Positions 1-9,227 of a stretch of 52,313 nt of DNA are shown here, in pieces. The stretch is from CAYUJH01 sp964394585 (GTDB lineage Bacteria > Bacteroidota > Bacteroidia > Cytophagales > Flammeovirgaceae): the NCBI GenBank assembly GCA_964394585.1, contig CAYMYI010000014.1, forward strand, positions 1 through 52,313, written 5' to 3'. A program made the position numbers and the translations under genes. The first letter of the stretch is position 1; each line of letters begins with the position of its first letter. The notes under the pieces were generated by a model, which worked only from the letters and a program-made list of their open reading frames with translations, did not search any database and was not told the DNA's origin.

Positions 1-1830
1 ACAGAGTTTAGGAAATTAATATTGATGACACTTGAGAGCCAACGTGAGAAGCTTACAAATGCTATGCAGGAGCTTGGGCTTTTACATATTGAGCAGGTTA
101 GAATCAATACCCCTGAAGAAACAGAATCTTTAATCCACCAACAGAACATAGTCAAAAGGCTCATTCGTTTTCTTGAAGTAGAGCATGAGCATACAAACAC
201 TTCGCATGGAGAAGAAAACAAGAAGGTATCAGAGGTGATAACTGATCTCTTAAAAATTGAGGAGAATATAGATAAACTAAGACAGGAAATTGAAAAACTA
301 GAAAAAAGAGAAAGTCAACTTTCACCTTGGGGAGATTATGACTACCATAAATTTAAACTGCTCATAGACCAAGGGTTTCATATTTATTTAGGCAGGATAG
401 ATCAAAAGAAATTCAATGAAATTGATACCTCTCAGATTCTTATTGAAACTGTAAATCAGTTAGGCCCTACACGGTATTTTGTCATCATTACAAAGAAGGA
501 AGAAATTGACAACACCTTCGAAAGCTTTCCATTACCCGAAATATCACCTTCTGATTTAAGAGCTGAAATCGGTAAGTTAAACTCAAAGCTGCAAGCGTTA
601 AAAACTTCTTTAAGCGCATACCACTCCTACTTACCCGATTTAAAAGAGTTTCTTATCCGTTCTGAGGATAGTATTGCCTTAACAGAAGTCCAAGCTAATT
701 TCAAAGAACATGCTCAGGGCAAGTTTATTTCAATGATAGCCTGGTTTCCGGTACATAAAGAAAAAGAAGTTAAGCGATTTTTGAAAAATGAGCAGGTGGC
801 ATGGCAAATCCACATCCCAAAAAAGGATGAGGATGTGCCTATTTTACTGAAAAACAAAAAATACCCTCAGCTTTTTGAGCCTATTACCAAGTTATTTGAG
901 CTGCCCAATTATCATGAAACAGACCTCACTCCCTTTTTGGCAGTTTTCTATCCAATTCTTTTCGCTTACTGTTTAGGGGATATAGGCTACGGCTTTGTCT
1001 TAACCATCGCAATGATCGCGGGGTATCACACCTTTTTTAAGGACAATAAGAAAGCAGCTATACTAGGTATCATTTTAGGAGTTGTAACCATGGTTATGGG
1101 GTTAATCAAGTCGGGTAGCCTGTTTGGAATCATGCTGTTACCAGATCATCCTATTGGGTGGATTCGTCAGCTCGCTGCTTGGGTGGTTATCCCCGACGAT
1201 AGCACCGTGGTGTTTAATGCATTCAATGTAGCGTTGATGATTGGGGTAATCCAAATTCTGACAGGGATTATTCTATCAATTTATAACAAAATATACTACG
1301 AAGGATACAAATATGCTGTCTCCTCGTTTGGTAAGCTACTGATCGTTTTCAGTCTTATTTGGATTTTTCTTGTAGACATGCAAGAAATAACAGCTTTAGA
1401 TGTATTGGGAGAGTTGAAAATGTATCTACTCGTAATAGGTATTTTGTTAGTAATGTTATTCCATGAGTTAGACATTTCAATAATTCGAAGAATCGGAGGA
1501 TCATTTATTACCTTATTTTTCATTTTCACAGGAATACTGGGCGATATTCTATCCTACGTAAGGCTTTTTGCACTCGGATTGGCTTCCTCTGTTCTCGGTC
1601 TGGTGGTTAACCAGATAGGGCTGCAAATCATGGAGGGAGGCGTGCTTAGTGTTGCTATCGGTGTACTGTTTCTATTATTTGGACATACACTGAATTTTTG
1701 CATTGCAGCCTTAGGTTCATTTGTTCATCCACTTAGATTAACTTTTGTAGAGTTTTATGGAAACGCCGGTTTCCAAGGGAAAGGCTTACCTTACAAGCCG
1801 TTTAAAAAAACTAATCAAATCATTCATTAA
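1..1830 (+). CDS. atpI: V-type ATP synthase/ATPase subunit I (5' end outside window)
   Basis: Membrane stator subunit of a V/A-type rotary ATPase; with the K ring it forms the ion path through the inner membrane. The reading frame stays open to base 1, and the residues before the first ATG (base 25; TTG at 22) fit the family's usual N-terminus, so the true start probably lies just upstream of the window. The first ~300 residues are the cytoplasmic arm, rich in coiled coil. The second half holds about seven or eight membrane helices, beginning at FYPILFAYCLGDIGYG, typical of the family. Near the C-terminus, SYVRLFALGLASS carries the arginine expected to face the ring glutamate during ion transfer. 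Subunit K follows after 13 bp, matching the end of the Bacteroidota V-ATPase operon; the other subunits are presumably upstream, off the window. Confidence 0.95.
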   Translation, partial: TEFRKLILMTLESQREKLTNAMQELGLLHIEQVRINTPEETESLIHQQNIVKRLIRFLEVEHEHTNTSHGEENKKVSEVITDLLKIEENIDKLRQEIEKLEKRESQLSPWGDYDYHKFKLLIDQGFHIYLGRIDQKKFNEIDTSQILIETVNQLGPTRYFVIITKKEEIDNTFESFPLPEISPSDLRAEIGKLNSKLQALKTSLSAYHSYLPDLKEFLIRSEDSIALTEVQANFKEHAQGKFISMIAWFPVHKEKEVKRFLKNEQVAWQIHIPKKDEDVPILLKNKKYPQLFEPITKLFELPNYHETDLTPFLAVFYPILFAYCLGDIGYGFVLTIAMIAGYHTFFKDNKKAAILGIILGVVTMVMGLIKSGSLFGIMLLPDHPIGWIRQLAAWVVIPDDSTVVFNAFNVALMIGVIQILTGIILSIYNKIYYEGYKYAVSSFGKLLIVFSLIWIFLVDMQEITALDVLGELKMYLLVIGILLVMLFHELDISIIRRIGGSFITLFFIFTGILGDILSYVRLFALGLASSVLGLVVNQIGLQIMEGGVLSVAIGVLFLLFGHTLNFCIAALGSFVHPLRLTFVEFYGNAGFQGKGLPYKPFKKTNQIIH

Positions 1831-1843
1831 ATAATTAAATACT

Positions 1844-2299
1844 ATGGACGCAACAGCACTTACTTTAGCTTTTATAGGAGTCGGACTTTTGGTAGGTTTA
1901 TCGGGATGCGGCAGCGCTATTGGTACCGCTGTGGCAGCAATGTCATCGGTAGGAGCCTTGAAAAAACGGCCTGACTCTTTTGGCTCCTTCATTGTCTTAA
2001 GTGCTTTACCAGGTACTCAAGGGCTTTATGGATTTGCCGGTTTTTTTATCTTGCAAGACCTTATTTCCGCAGAAATCACCCTTTTACAGGGCGCTGGTGT
2101 ACTTGGAGGCGGACTGGCTCTCGGATTAGCCGGATTGTTTTCGGGAATGTATCAGGGTCGAGTATGCGCCAGTAGTATCAACAGCATTGGTTCTGGCGAT
2201 GATATTTTCGGTAGAGCCTTAATCTTGGCAGTATTTCCTGAACTATATGCTATTATAGCTTTTGCATCATTATTCTTAATACGAGGGCTTTTGGGGTAG
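1844..2299 (+). CDS. atpK: V-type ATP synthase/ATPase subunit K (proteolipid ring)
   Basis: Ring proteolipid of the V-type ATPase, 151 aa, the usual length for the double-hairpin (four-helix) form. Two homologous halves are visible, each with glycine-rich helices (VGLSGCGSAIGTAVAA and GGGLALGLAGLFSG). The second half has FPELYAIIAFAS, whose Glu is the ion-binding carboxylate. The matching place in the first half is PGTQGLYGF, with Gln instead of an acid, so each subunit should carry one ion site, as known for bacterial K subunits. It is co-transcribed with subunit I. No convincing terminator follows before the convergent gene at 2410. Confidence 0.95.
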   Translation: MDATALTLAFIGVGLLVGLSGCGSAIGTAVAAMSSVGALKKRPDSFGSFIVLSALPGTQGLYGFAGFFILQDLISAEITLLQGAGVLGGGLALGLAGLFSGMYQGRVCASSINSIGSGDDIFGRALILAVFPELYAIIAFASLFLIRGLLG

Positions 2300-2409
2300 T
2301 ATAAGTTTCTTCTAAAACCGACCCTAACGTTCCCAAGCGCAGCGGCAGACTGTACGTCTCGTTTTAAGTATATAAAAAGTCTCTGTTCGATTCATTGAGA
2401 GGGATAGCC

Positions 2410-3543
2410 TTATTCTGCCTCTGAAACGCAGTCATTCTTAATGTACTGGTCTTTTAAGATGTAGGTCTTCACATAGGTGATGGGGAAGCCCCCCGTTGTT
2501 AATTGGCATTGGAAACTCATTTTGTCGCCATCTTCGATATCTGCCGGATTTTCGCTGATAAGAAGCGCTTCAGAGCACTGGATGGGGACGGAAAAATCTT
2601 CAAGGCGGTTATTGATAATTCTATTTAACTCTTGTGCAATATCGTTGAGCTTTGCTTCATCGCGTATATCCGCTTTGAGCACTTCGCGTGGAACCAGTTC
2701 CAAATCTCTACCAATTACCTTCCCTGTCCTGTAAATGGCTGTATCTCCAATCAAAAACTCATTTCTAAAAAAGGTATGGATGTTTGCCACTTTAATGAAA
2801 GACGACTCCTGTTCGAAATCTAATTGCTGATAGTTTTCGCTTGGTGTATTACTGTTAATCATGAAAGCTTCGATGCTACGTTCTTGGAGATCGTACCAAA
2901 TTTCATGTTTTTGGTATTCATAGCCTTCAATCAGATCGCCTTTTTCGCTTTTCTCAACCATGCACCTGCCATACATTTCTACTTCCGTTGCGAGATAGTG
3001 AAACCCATTTCGCTCTCTAAAAAAGGGGAGTTTATAGCTTTTTTCTAAGTTCCACTTGCCTTGGTATTTATAACAGGGGTAGTCGCAGTTATCGGGGAGA
3101 TCGTCTAATTTTACAAAAGGGTTGATAAACGACGATTCAAATGCCCAATTCAAGGTATAGTCTCTTTCGGGGGTTACCACCTCTACTGATGGCTCTTTCT
3201 GAAAGAAAAAAAGAAAAAGTACGCTTATAAATGCGATAAAAAAAACGATTGCCAAAACAACCCATGTTGGCTTCAGAGAAAGCGTGTTGGGCTGTGAAGA
3301 TAACTTTTCAAGTTGCGTTTCTAGCGATCGAATTTTTAAAATCCGATCTACATTTTGGTTGGCTCTAACATATTCCCCTTCTGTGGCAGTACCATTGATG
3401 AGTCTAGAAAACTGGGCATCACTATACCCAAGGTTTCTGGCAATAATGGAGTTATTCGCTATTTCAAAACGCTTGGTTTCAGCATCGAAAGACCCAAAAA
3501 GTTGCTGCAGCTTATCTACTAATTCTTGATAAGAACTCGACAT
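2410..3543 (-). CDS. HTH-like, single-TM protein with exported cysteine-bearing domain
   Basis: I do not recognise a named family. The order is: an HTH-like N-terminus (about residues 25-60, with IARNLGYSDAQFSRLIN resembling a Cro/XRE-type recognition region), a short helical linker (66-84), one membrane helix (94-114), and a C-terminal domain of about 260 residues. All six cysteines (153, 157, 194, 323, 346, 372) lie after the membrane helix, which fits disulfides in the periplasm and a cytoplasmic N-terminus. This is the layout of ToxR-like transmembrane regulators. The gene is divergent from the SusC/SusD operon with 238 bp between them, and a perfect TAnnTTTG element lies 46 bp upstream of its start. 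A regulatory role for the neighbouring operon is inference; a structural membrane protein is the alternative. Confidence 0.6.
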   Translation of the reverse strand: MSSSYQELVDKLQQLFGSFDAETKRFEIANNSIIARNLGYSDAQFSRLINGTATEGEYVRANQNVDRILKIRSLETQLEKLSSQPNTLSLKPTWVVLAIVFFIAFISVLFLFFFQKEPSVEVVTPERDYTLNWAFESSFINPFVKLDDLPDNCDYPCYKYQGKWNLEKSYKLPFFRERNGFHYLATEVEMYGRCMVEKSEKGDLIEGYEYQKHEIWYDLQERSIEAFMINSNTPSENYQQLDFEQESSFIKVANIHTFFRNEFLIGDTAIYRTGKVIGRDLELVPREVLKADIRDEAKLNDIAQELNRIINNRLEDFSVPIQCSEALLISENPADIEDGDKMSFQCQLTTGGFPITYVKTYILKDQYIKNDCVSEAE

Positions 3544-3588
3544 AGTAAAAATGACAACTTATCTGTTGCGCTTGTTTAAGGTGTTTTT

Positions 3589-3596
3589 CAAAGGTA
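3589..3596 (-). promoter_or_regulatory. -7 promoter element (TACCTTTG) for the HTH-TM gene
   Basis: On the minus strand this is TACCTTTG, an exact match to the Bacteroidota -7 consensus TAnnTTTG, 46 bp upstream of the ATG at 3543. No good -33 TTTG is seen at the expected spacing. Confidence 0.45.
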
Positions 3597-3720
3597 TACA
3601 GAATAAAAAATCAATAAAATACATTAAAAGACAATAAAATTTCCTAAAACAACGACTTTACAAAACAATATTCAGATTTTTAGATTTCAAGTACAATTGT
3701 TTGTGTCTTAAAGATGACGT

Positions 3721-3777
3721 TTTTCACCAAAGTGAAAATACTAAACATCTTGACACAATACTAAAGCACTAACTAAA
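3721..3777 (+). promoter_or_regulatory. Candidate operator region before susC: palindrome and ACTAAA repeats
   Basis: A perfect 7-bp inverted repeat, TTTTCAC-caaa-GTGAAAA (3721-3738), lies about 45 bp upstream of the susC ATG. It is followed by TACTAAA at 3739-3745 and 3759-3765 (exactly 20 bp apart) and a third ACTAAA at 3772-3777. No TAnnTTTG is apparent for susC here. The repeats could bind a regulator or form a hairpin in the leader RNA; neither is shown by sequence alone. Confidence 0.35.
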
Positions 3778-3781
3778 CACT

Positions 3782-6700
3782 ATGAAAATGAAAAGAATTT
3801 TACACGGTACATTACTATGCTTTGCCCTCTTGTTTAGCCTTGAAGGGCTAGCGCAAGTAAGGGTAACAGGTAGTATTAAAGATGAGGCCGGAGCGCCTCT
3901 CATTGGCGCCACAGTGGTTCAAGTAGGCACCACAAACGGAACCATTACAGATTTCGATGGGAAATTCAACCTATCGGTTCAAAGCGATGCAATCCTCGAA
4001 TTCAAATTTTTAGGGTATATCACTCAGAGAATCGAAGTTGGTAACAAAACAAACATCGATGTTGTGTTGAAGGAAGATGTCTCGCAACTCGATGATGTTG
4101 TCATCACTGCATTAGGGTTTGAGGAAGACAAAGACGAAATTGGGTATGCCAACTCTCAGGTGAAAGACGAGGTAATCCAACAGGCTGCAGAACCTAACCT
4201 GCTCAACTCGCTATCGGGTAAGGCTACCGGGCTAACCATACGAAGAAACTCAGGTGATCCGGGGGCAGGAGCGTACATCCAAATTAGAGGGGCCTCCACG
4301 CTTCTGGGCGATGGCCAACCTTTGATTATTGTAGATGGTGTGCCTATCAATAACGATAACAGAGGAACCAATCAGATTGCACAACAATCTCGCCTGAATG
4401 ATATCAACCCCAATGATATTGCCAATATTAGCGTATTGAAAGGTGCCCCGGCTGCTGCCTTGTGGGGTACTTCTGCCTTAAATGGGGCAATTGTAATTAC
4501 TACCAAAAGTGGGCAGTACAATCAAAAGCTAAAAGTTTCCTTAAAATCTACCTTATCGATTGACCAGATTAACAGAAGGTACCCCCTACAAACTAAATTT
4601 GGGCAAGGAAATAATGGAGTTTTCAATCCGACTGCACGCGACTCCTGGGGCGATAAAATTGCCGACCGTTCAGGGGGACCAGATGATTTTGATACCAATG
4701 GTGAGTTCTTTATAGATCAAGGAGGAAGAGTTTATTATCCTATCATTAATAAAAATTCGCAAGAAACCTTTGTAGATGAAAACTTTGATCAGGTTTTTCA
4801 GACAGGCCATTTTTTTGAAAATGCGTTGAGCCTATCGGCAGGGAACCAAACCGGAAAAATATTTTTCAGCTTAAGCAACTTAAATCAAGAGGGTATCATC
4901 GTCAATAATTCCGATTATAATAGAACTACGGCGAGGGTAAATGCCGAACAATTGTTGAATGATAAACTCACTCTAAATGTCCGCTCAGCATATACGAAGA
5001 CTACCTCTAACCGAATTAGAAGAGGTGCGCAGTCTTCAGGATTGTACTTAGGCTTACTCCGCACTCCACCCGACTTCGAAAATGCCGGTTATCGTGGCAG
5101 TTATTACCCCGGCCCTGATGCCTCACCCATTGAAAACAGACATCGTTCGTACAGAAGATATTTAGGGAGTTCGGCAAACCCGGTGTATAACCATCCTCTT
5201 TGGACTACCAATGAGCAAGAGGATATTGCAGACGTGGATCGCTTCATCAATAATTTCAAGTTAACCTATGCCCCTGTAGAGTGGGTAGAAGTGTTTGCTC
5301 GTGTAGGCATCGATACGTATTCCGAAGAAAAAACACAGTTTTTCACCCCAGGATCTGCCTCCGGAGCGTTCAGAACAGGTTTATTTGAGCGTGAACTTAG
5401 AAGAAGTACCATTTTTAATACTGACTTAATAGCCAGAGCTACTAAAGAACTTACCCCTAAGGTGAAAGCATCGGTATTGGTAGGATTTAATTACAACGTA
5501 AACAAGGCGACTACTTCAAGAAACGAAATAGTCAATTTTATTCAATTTGCCGACGTGGCCAGCGGTACCAGAGATATCAATAACGCTTTACCCGATAACC
5601 GCTCTGTACTGAGTACGATAGGAGAAACGCGCAAAGTAGCTGCATACTCGGAAGTATCGTTAGATATTGCCAACATGCTATTTATAACCGGTACGTTACG
5701 AGGCGAAGCTTCTTCTACGTTTGGTAGTGATGCCGATCCTACCTTTTTGTTCCCTTCTTTGTCGGTAGCGTGGCAGTTTACCGATATGTTGGACATAGAC
5801 GTGCTTTCGTTTGGTAAGCTAAGAGGATCGTATGGAGAAGTAGGGCAAGAACCGGCCAGGTATGCGACTAACAACGAAATTGTGCAACCGCGTTATGCCG
5901 ACGAGTGGGGCGGCGATTTAAGCGTTGCCTTATACGGAAATGGTGGATTTACCCCCAGTGTTGTGTTAGGAAATCCAAACTTAAGGCCGGAACGAAAAAG
6001 AGAGTTTGAAATAGGAACCGACCTTCGCTTTTTCGATAACAGACTTTCTTTAAGTGCCACCTACTATTACAATGAAACCCAAGACTTGCTTTTGCCTGTG
6101 CCTATTGCCAATACACAAGGGTTTGATAGAACCACAGCCAATGGCGCAGATGTAGAAAATAAAGGAATCGAAATTGATTTAGGCTATCAATTTATCAAAA
6201 CGAATGACTTATCGGTATCGGCCAATGTGTTATTCACTCGCAACAGAAACTTGGTAACCAATTTGTTCGATGTGCAGTCCATCAACATTGGTGGCCTTGC
6301 TGCTGTAAACTCTAGGGTAATTGAAGGGCAACCGTTCGGGGTATTATTTGGCTCTAGAACCCTACGAGACGACAACGGCAATATCGTCTTTGATGAAAAC
6401 GGCTTCCCAGTCCAAGACGGTGAAGAGGGAGTAATTGGCGACCCCAACCCCGATTGGCAAGGCTCCTTTGTAGCGAATGTCCGCTACAAAAACTTTGGGC
6501 TTTCCATCTTATTTGAAACACTACAAGGTGCCGACATCTACGCAGGGACCAAGTCCGTGCTTTATAACCTTGGTACTTGGGGCGAGTCTGGCGTAGAGAC
6601 TACTACCAACCAAAACATCTTAGATTTTAACGGTGAGGTGATCCCCGCCGGCACTACATTTAGAGGGGTAGTAAGAGACTTTGGTGCAGGCCCGGTTGCC

Positions 6701-7015
6701 CTAACAGAGCCTTGGTACTTAGCCGATGGGGGTTTCTTTGGAAACGGTAACGATGAATTATACATAGAAGATGGTTCTTGGAGTCGCATACGGGAGATTG
6801 TCCTTTCGTACAGCTTATCGAACAACTGGCTTAAAAAATATGGGATTGGCTCTATCGAATTATCGGCTACGGGTAGAAACCTATTTTTATGGTCAGCATT
6901 TGAAGGAAACGACCCCGATACAAATTTAGAGGGTGTGAGTGCTTCCAGAGGAATTGATTACTTCAATAACCCTAGTACCAAGTCGTATGTGTTTACCGCA
7001 ATCTTAAACTTCTAA
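3782..7015 (+). CDS. SusC/RagA-family TonB-linked outer-membrane transporter
   Basis: Outer-membrane channel that works with the SusD-like lipoprotein to import a bulky ligand using TonB energy. It has 1077 aa, normal for the family. In order: a signal peptide ending near GLAQ (about residue 25), a CarboxypepD_reg-like domain (about 26-105), a TonB-box-like stretch LDDVVITALG, a plug domain (about 120-235, including IQIRGASTLLGDGQPLIIVDG and the ALNGAIVITTK end), then a 22-strand-type barrel with a C-terminal aromatic ending (FTAILNF). SusD follows after 5 bp. There is no sigma/anti-sigma pair nearby. The ligand cannot be read from sequence, and the lack of glycoside hydrolases argues against a classical polysaccharide locus. 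The start carries two in-frame ATGs (MKMK). Confidence 0.96.
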   Translation: MKMKRILHGTLLCFALLFSLEGLAQVRVTGSIKDEAGAPLIGATVVQVGTTNGTITDFDGKFNLSVQSDAILEFKFLGYITQRIEVGNKTNIDVVLKEDVSQLDDVVITALGFEEDKDEIGYANSQVKDEVIQQAAEPNLLNSLSGKATGLTIRRNSGDPGAGAYIQIRGASTLLGDGQPLIIVDGVPINNDNRGTNQIAQQSRLNDINPNDIANISVLKGAPAAALWGTSALNGAIVITTKSGQYNQKLKVSLKSTLSIDQINRRYPLQTKFGQGNNGVFNPTARDSWGDKIADRSGGPDDFDTNGEFFIDQGGRVYYPIINKNSQETFVDENFDQVFQTGHFFENALSLSAGNQTGKIFFSLSNLNQEGIIVNNSDYNRTTARVNAEQLLNDKLTLNVRSAYTKTTSNRIRRGAQSSGLYLGLLRTPPDFENAGYRGSYYPGPDASPIENRHRSYRRYLGSSANPVYNHPLWTTNEQEDIADVDRFINNFKLTYAPVEWVEVFARVGIDTYSEEKTQFFTPGSASGAFRTGLFERELRRSTIFNTDLIARATKELTPKVKASVLVGFNYNVNKATTSRNEIVNFIQFADVASGTRDINNALPDNRSVLSTIGETRKVAAYSEVSLDIANMLFITGTLRGEASSTFGSDADPTFLFPSLSVAWQFTDMLDIDVLSFGKLRGSYGEVGQEPARYATNNEIVQPRYADEWGGDLSVALYGNGGFTPSVVLGNPNLRPERKREFEIGTDLRFFDNRLSLSATYYYNETQDLLLPVPIANTQGFDRTTANGADVENKGIEIDLGYQFIKTNDLSVSANVLFTRNRNLVTNLFDVQSINIGGLAAVNSRVIEGQPFGVLFGSRTLRDDNGNIVFDENGFPVQDGEEGVIGDPNPDWQGSFVANVRYKNFGLSILFETLQGADIYAGTKSVLYNLGTWGESGVETTTNQNILDFNGEVIPAGTTFRGVVRDFGAGPVALTEPWYLADGGFFGNGNDELYIEDGSWSRIREIVLSYSLSNNWLKKYGIGSIELSATGRNLFLWSAFEGNDPDTNLEGVSASRGIDYFNNPSTKSYVFTAILNF

Positions 7016-7020
7016 AACTG

Positions 7021-8460
7021 ATGAAAATGAAATATTTATATAGAATACTAATGATAACACCGCTCATATGGGTGTTTTCCTGTGCCGACCTCATCGATGG
7101 CGACATCAATATTAACCCTAACAACCCTACTTCTACGAGCTATCAGAGCATTTTAATCACTGCAGAAGTGGGGCAGATGATTTTACAAAATGGTGAAACA
7201 GCCAGAAGAGCAGGGATTTTCTCAGGAGCCTACACTGGTATAGACCGCCAACACGAAGGATATACGATGTATACAGTAACTACCAGCGATTTCGACGACC
7301 TTTGGGACGATGTATTTGTGAACAGCTACCGCAATGCAAAGTTTGCACAAGATGCCGCTACAGAAGAAGGCGTATCAGGGGTTACCATCGGGATTACCCA
7401 GGTATTGCAAGCTCTTTCTTTAGGAACAGGCACATCGCTATATGGCGATATTCCCTTCGATGAGCTAGTCAGCCCTGAATTTAGTAATCCTTCATTTGAA
7501 GGGCAAATAACGGTATATGCTAAAATTCAAGCATTACTCGATGAAGCCATTTCCAACCTAAGCCAAAATACCGGCAGACCAGCTAGCGGTACCGATATAT
7601 ATTTTGATGGAAACCCCATAGCTTGGACTCAAGTTGCCTATACACTCAAAGCACGGTTTTATATGCATACCAAGGAATATGCCCTAGCCTATTCGGCAGC
7701 TCAAAATGGCATTGCTAATTTTGCAAATTCCATGTATGCCCCACATACCGATGCCTTAGAAGCTTCTAACCTCAATTGGCAGTTTTTTGCCAATGGCACC
7801 CGAGGCCCCGATTTAGTGGTTTCTGACTTCATTATAAGCTTAGTATCGCCAGATGCAAGCACAAGTCCCGATTTCACAAAGTATCGGGGAAATGATAAAA
7901 CCGATGAAACCGCACGATACAATTTCTTATTCGAATCTAACTCAATTGGTTTTCAACCCAACCAAAGTCCTGAAGGTTTTGCCGGACAAACGGTTGCCGA
8001 ACCTATTGTAACCTATCAAGAGAATTTATTAATCCTTGCAGAAGCGGGCATACGGTCGGCTGATTTTGCTACAGGGTTACTGCACTTAAACGAGTTTAGG
8101 GCATTTATGGCAGGCGGAGGCTATCTGATTAACCCTTCCCCTACTGACTTACGATACGATGCCTATCAAACCGAAGATTTCAGTGCCGGAGGAATCGAAA
8201 ACGTAGAGGGTATTTCTTCTAACGATGCACTTTTAAGAGAGATTTTAGAGGAACGATATATCACATTCTTCAATCAGGTAGAGGTATTTAACGATGTCCG
8301 CAGAACACGTAATGAAGCCACCGTTCGTGTACCAGTAGTGCCAAATACAGGTTCTGCTTTACCACAACGATTTATCTATCCTCAGTCTGAAATTGATAGA
8401 AATATCAATATTCCTAATCCGATACCTGGTTTATTCGATCCAACCCCTGTAAATCAGTAG
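7021..8460 (+). CDS. SusD/RagB-family nutrient-binding lipoprotein
   Basis: Surface lipoprotein that forms the lid on the SusC channel. The signal peptide ends in WVFSC with the lipidated Cys at residue 21. The mature part begins DLIDGDININPNNPT, typical of the SusD-like_2 type, and contains the helical TPR-like fold, with IQALLDEAISNL and the C-terminal EILEERYITFFNQVEVFNDVRRTR segment that marks the family. At 479 aa it is the usual length. It lies 5 bp after susC and 2 bp before the SGNH hydrolase, so translation of the three is probably coupled. Like susC, it starts with ATGAAAATGAAA. Confidence 0.94.
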   Translation: MKMKYLYRILMITPLIWVFSCADLIDGDININPNNPTSTSYQSILITAEVGQMILQNGETARRAGIFSGAYTGIDRQHEGYTMYTVTTSDFDDLWDDVFVNSYRNAKFAQDAATEEGVSGVTIGITQVLQALSLGTGTSLYGDIPFDELVSPEFSNPSFEGQITVYAKIQALLDEAISNLSQNTGRPASGTDIYFDGNPIAWTQVAYTLKARFYMHTKEYALAYSAAQNGIANFANSMYAPHTDALEASNLNWQFFANGTRGPDLVVSDFIISLVSPDASTSPDFTKYRGNDKTDETARYNFLFESNSIGFQPNQSPEGFAGQTVAEPIVTYQENLLILAEAGIRSADFATGLLHLNEFRAFMAGGGYLINPSPTDLRYDAYQTEDFSAGGIENVEGISSNDALLREILEERYITFFNQVEVFNDVRRTRNEATVRVPVVPNTGSALPQRFIYPQSEIDRNINIPNPIPGLFDPTPVNQ

Positions 8461-8462
8461 TT

Positions 8463-9227
8463 ATGATACAAACACGGTATTATATTCTGGTGATATGCAT
8501 GCTGAGTTTTGTGTTCAGTGCACAAGCTCAGAGTAAAGATACCTTACGGGTTCTTTTTGTAGGTAACAGCTATACGTACTTTTGGAATCTTCCGCAGACA
8601 GTCCAAACCATGGCCTCAGCGGATAAGGCTGTCGTCCTTATCGCACGGCAATCTACCGCCGGAGGCACTACATGGAAACAACACTGGGAGGGCGATAAAG
8701 GATTAGAATCCCGAAAACACATCACCGAAGGAACGTGGGATTTTGTAGTACTGCAAAATCATAGCCTAAGCACCCTGGATAACCTCGACCAATTCATGGA
8801 GTATGGAGGCAAGTTTATCAACTTAGTGAAGGCACAAGGCGCTACCCCCATTTTATATATGACATGGGCACGAGCACACAACCCACTCATGCAATCGAAA
8901 ATTTCTGAGGGATATCGCGCCCTTGGAGAAAAGCATGGGGTCGAAGTAGTTCCGATAGGAGAAATCTGGGAGAAATCACGCCAGTTACGGCCCAACCTAA
9001 CCCTTTATGACCCTGACGGAAGCCATCCTTCTACCATCGGGACGTATTTAACAGCTTGTGCCTTCTATTCTTTCTTTATGGAAAAGCCTGCGACCGGTTT
9101 ACCCAAAAGAATCATTACTACCGATGCCGATGGCGAGGTGTTATACCTGTCAATCATGAGTGAGGAAAATGCGGAATTTCTCCAAAATGTAGTGGATAGT
9201 GTCTTAAGCGAAATGAATGATGAGTAA
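8463..9227 (+). CDS. Exported SGNH/GDSL-type hydrolase
   Basis: Probably a periplasmic or exported esterase/deacylase. A signal peptide of about 22 residues ends in SAQA. The SGNH blocks are visible: the nucleophile motif VGNSYT near residue 36 in place of GDSL, a glycine-containing GGTTW block, LQNHS providing the oxyanion Asn, and DGSHPS near the C-terminus providing the Asp/His pair. At 254 aa it is a single-domain enzyme. It starts 2 bp after susD and its end overlaps the DASS transporter gene by 11 bp, which ties hydrolysis and transport into one operon. The substrate is unknown; release of an acyl group or organic acid from an imported ester is inferred from the neighbours. Confidence 0.82.
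   Translation: MIQTRYYILVICMLSFVFSAQAQSKDTLRVLFVGNSYTYFWNLPQTVQTMASADKAVVLIARQSTAGGTTWKQHWEGDKGLESRKHITEGTWDFVVLQNHSLSTLDNLDQFMEYGGKFINLVKAQGATPILYMTWARAHNPLMQSKISEGYRALGEKHGVEVVPIGEIWEKSRQLRPNLTLYDPDGSHPSTIGTYLTACAFYSFFMEKPATGLPKRIITTDADGEVLYLSIMSEENAEFLQNVVDSVLSEMNDE

Noticed and set aside
2385..2393. GTTCGATTC, a T-loop-like string that could mark a tRNA
   Set aside because: The flanking bases do not form a T-arm stem, and no acceptor, D-arm or anticodon arm can be drawn around it.
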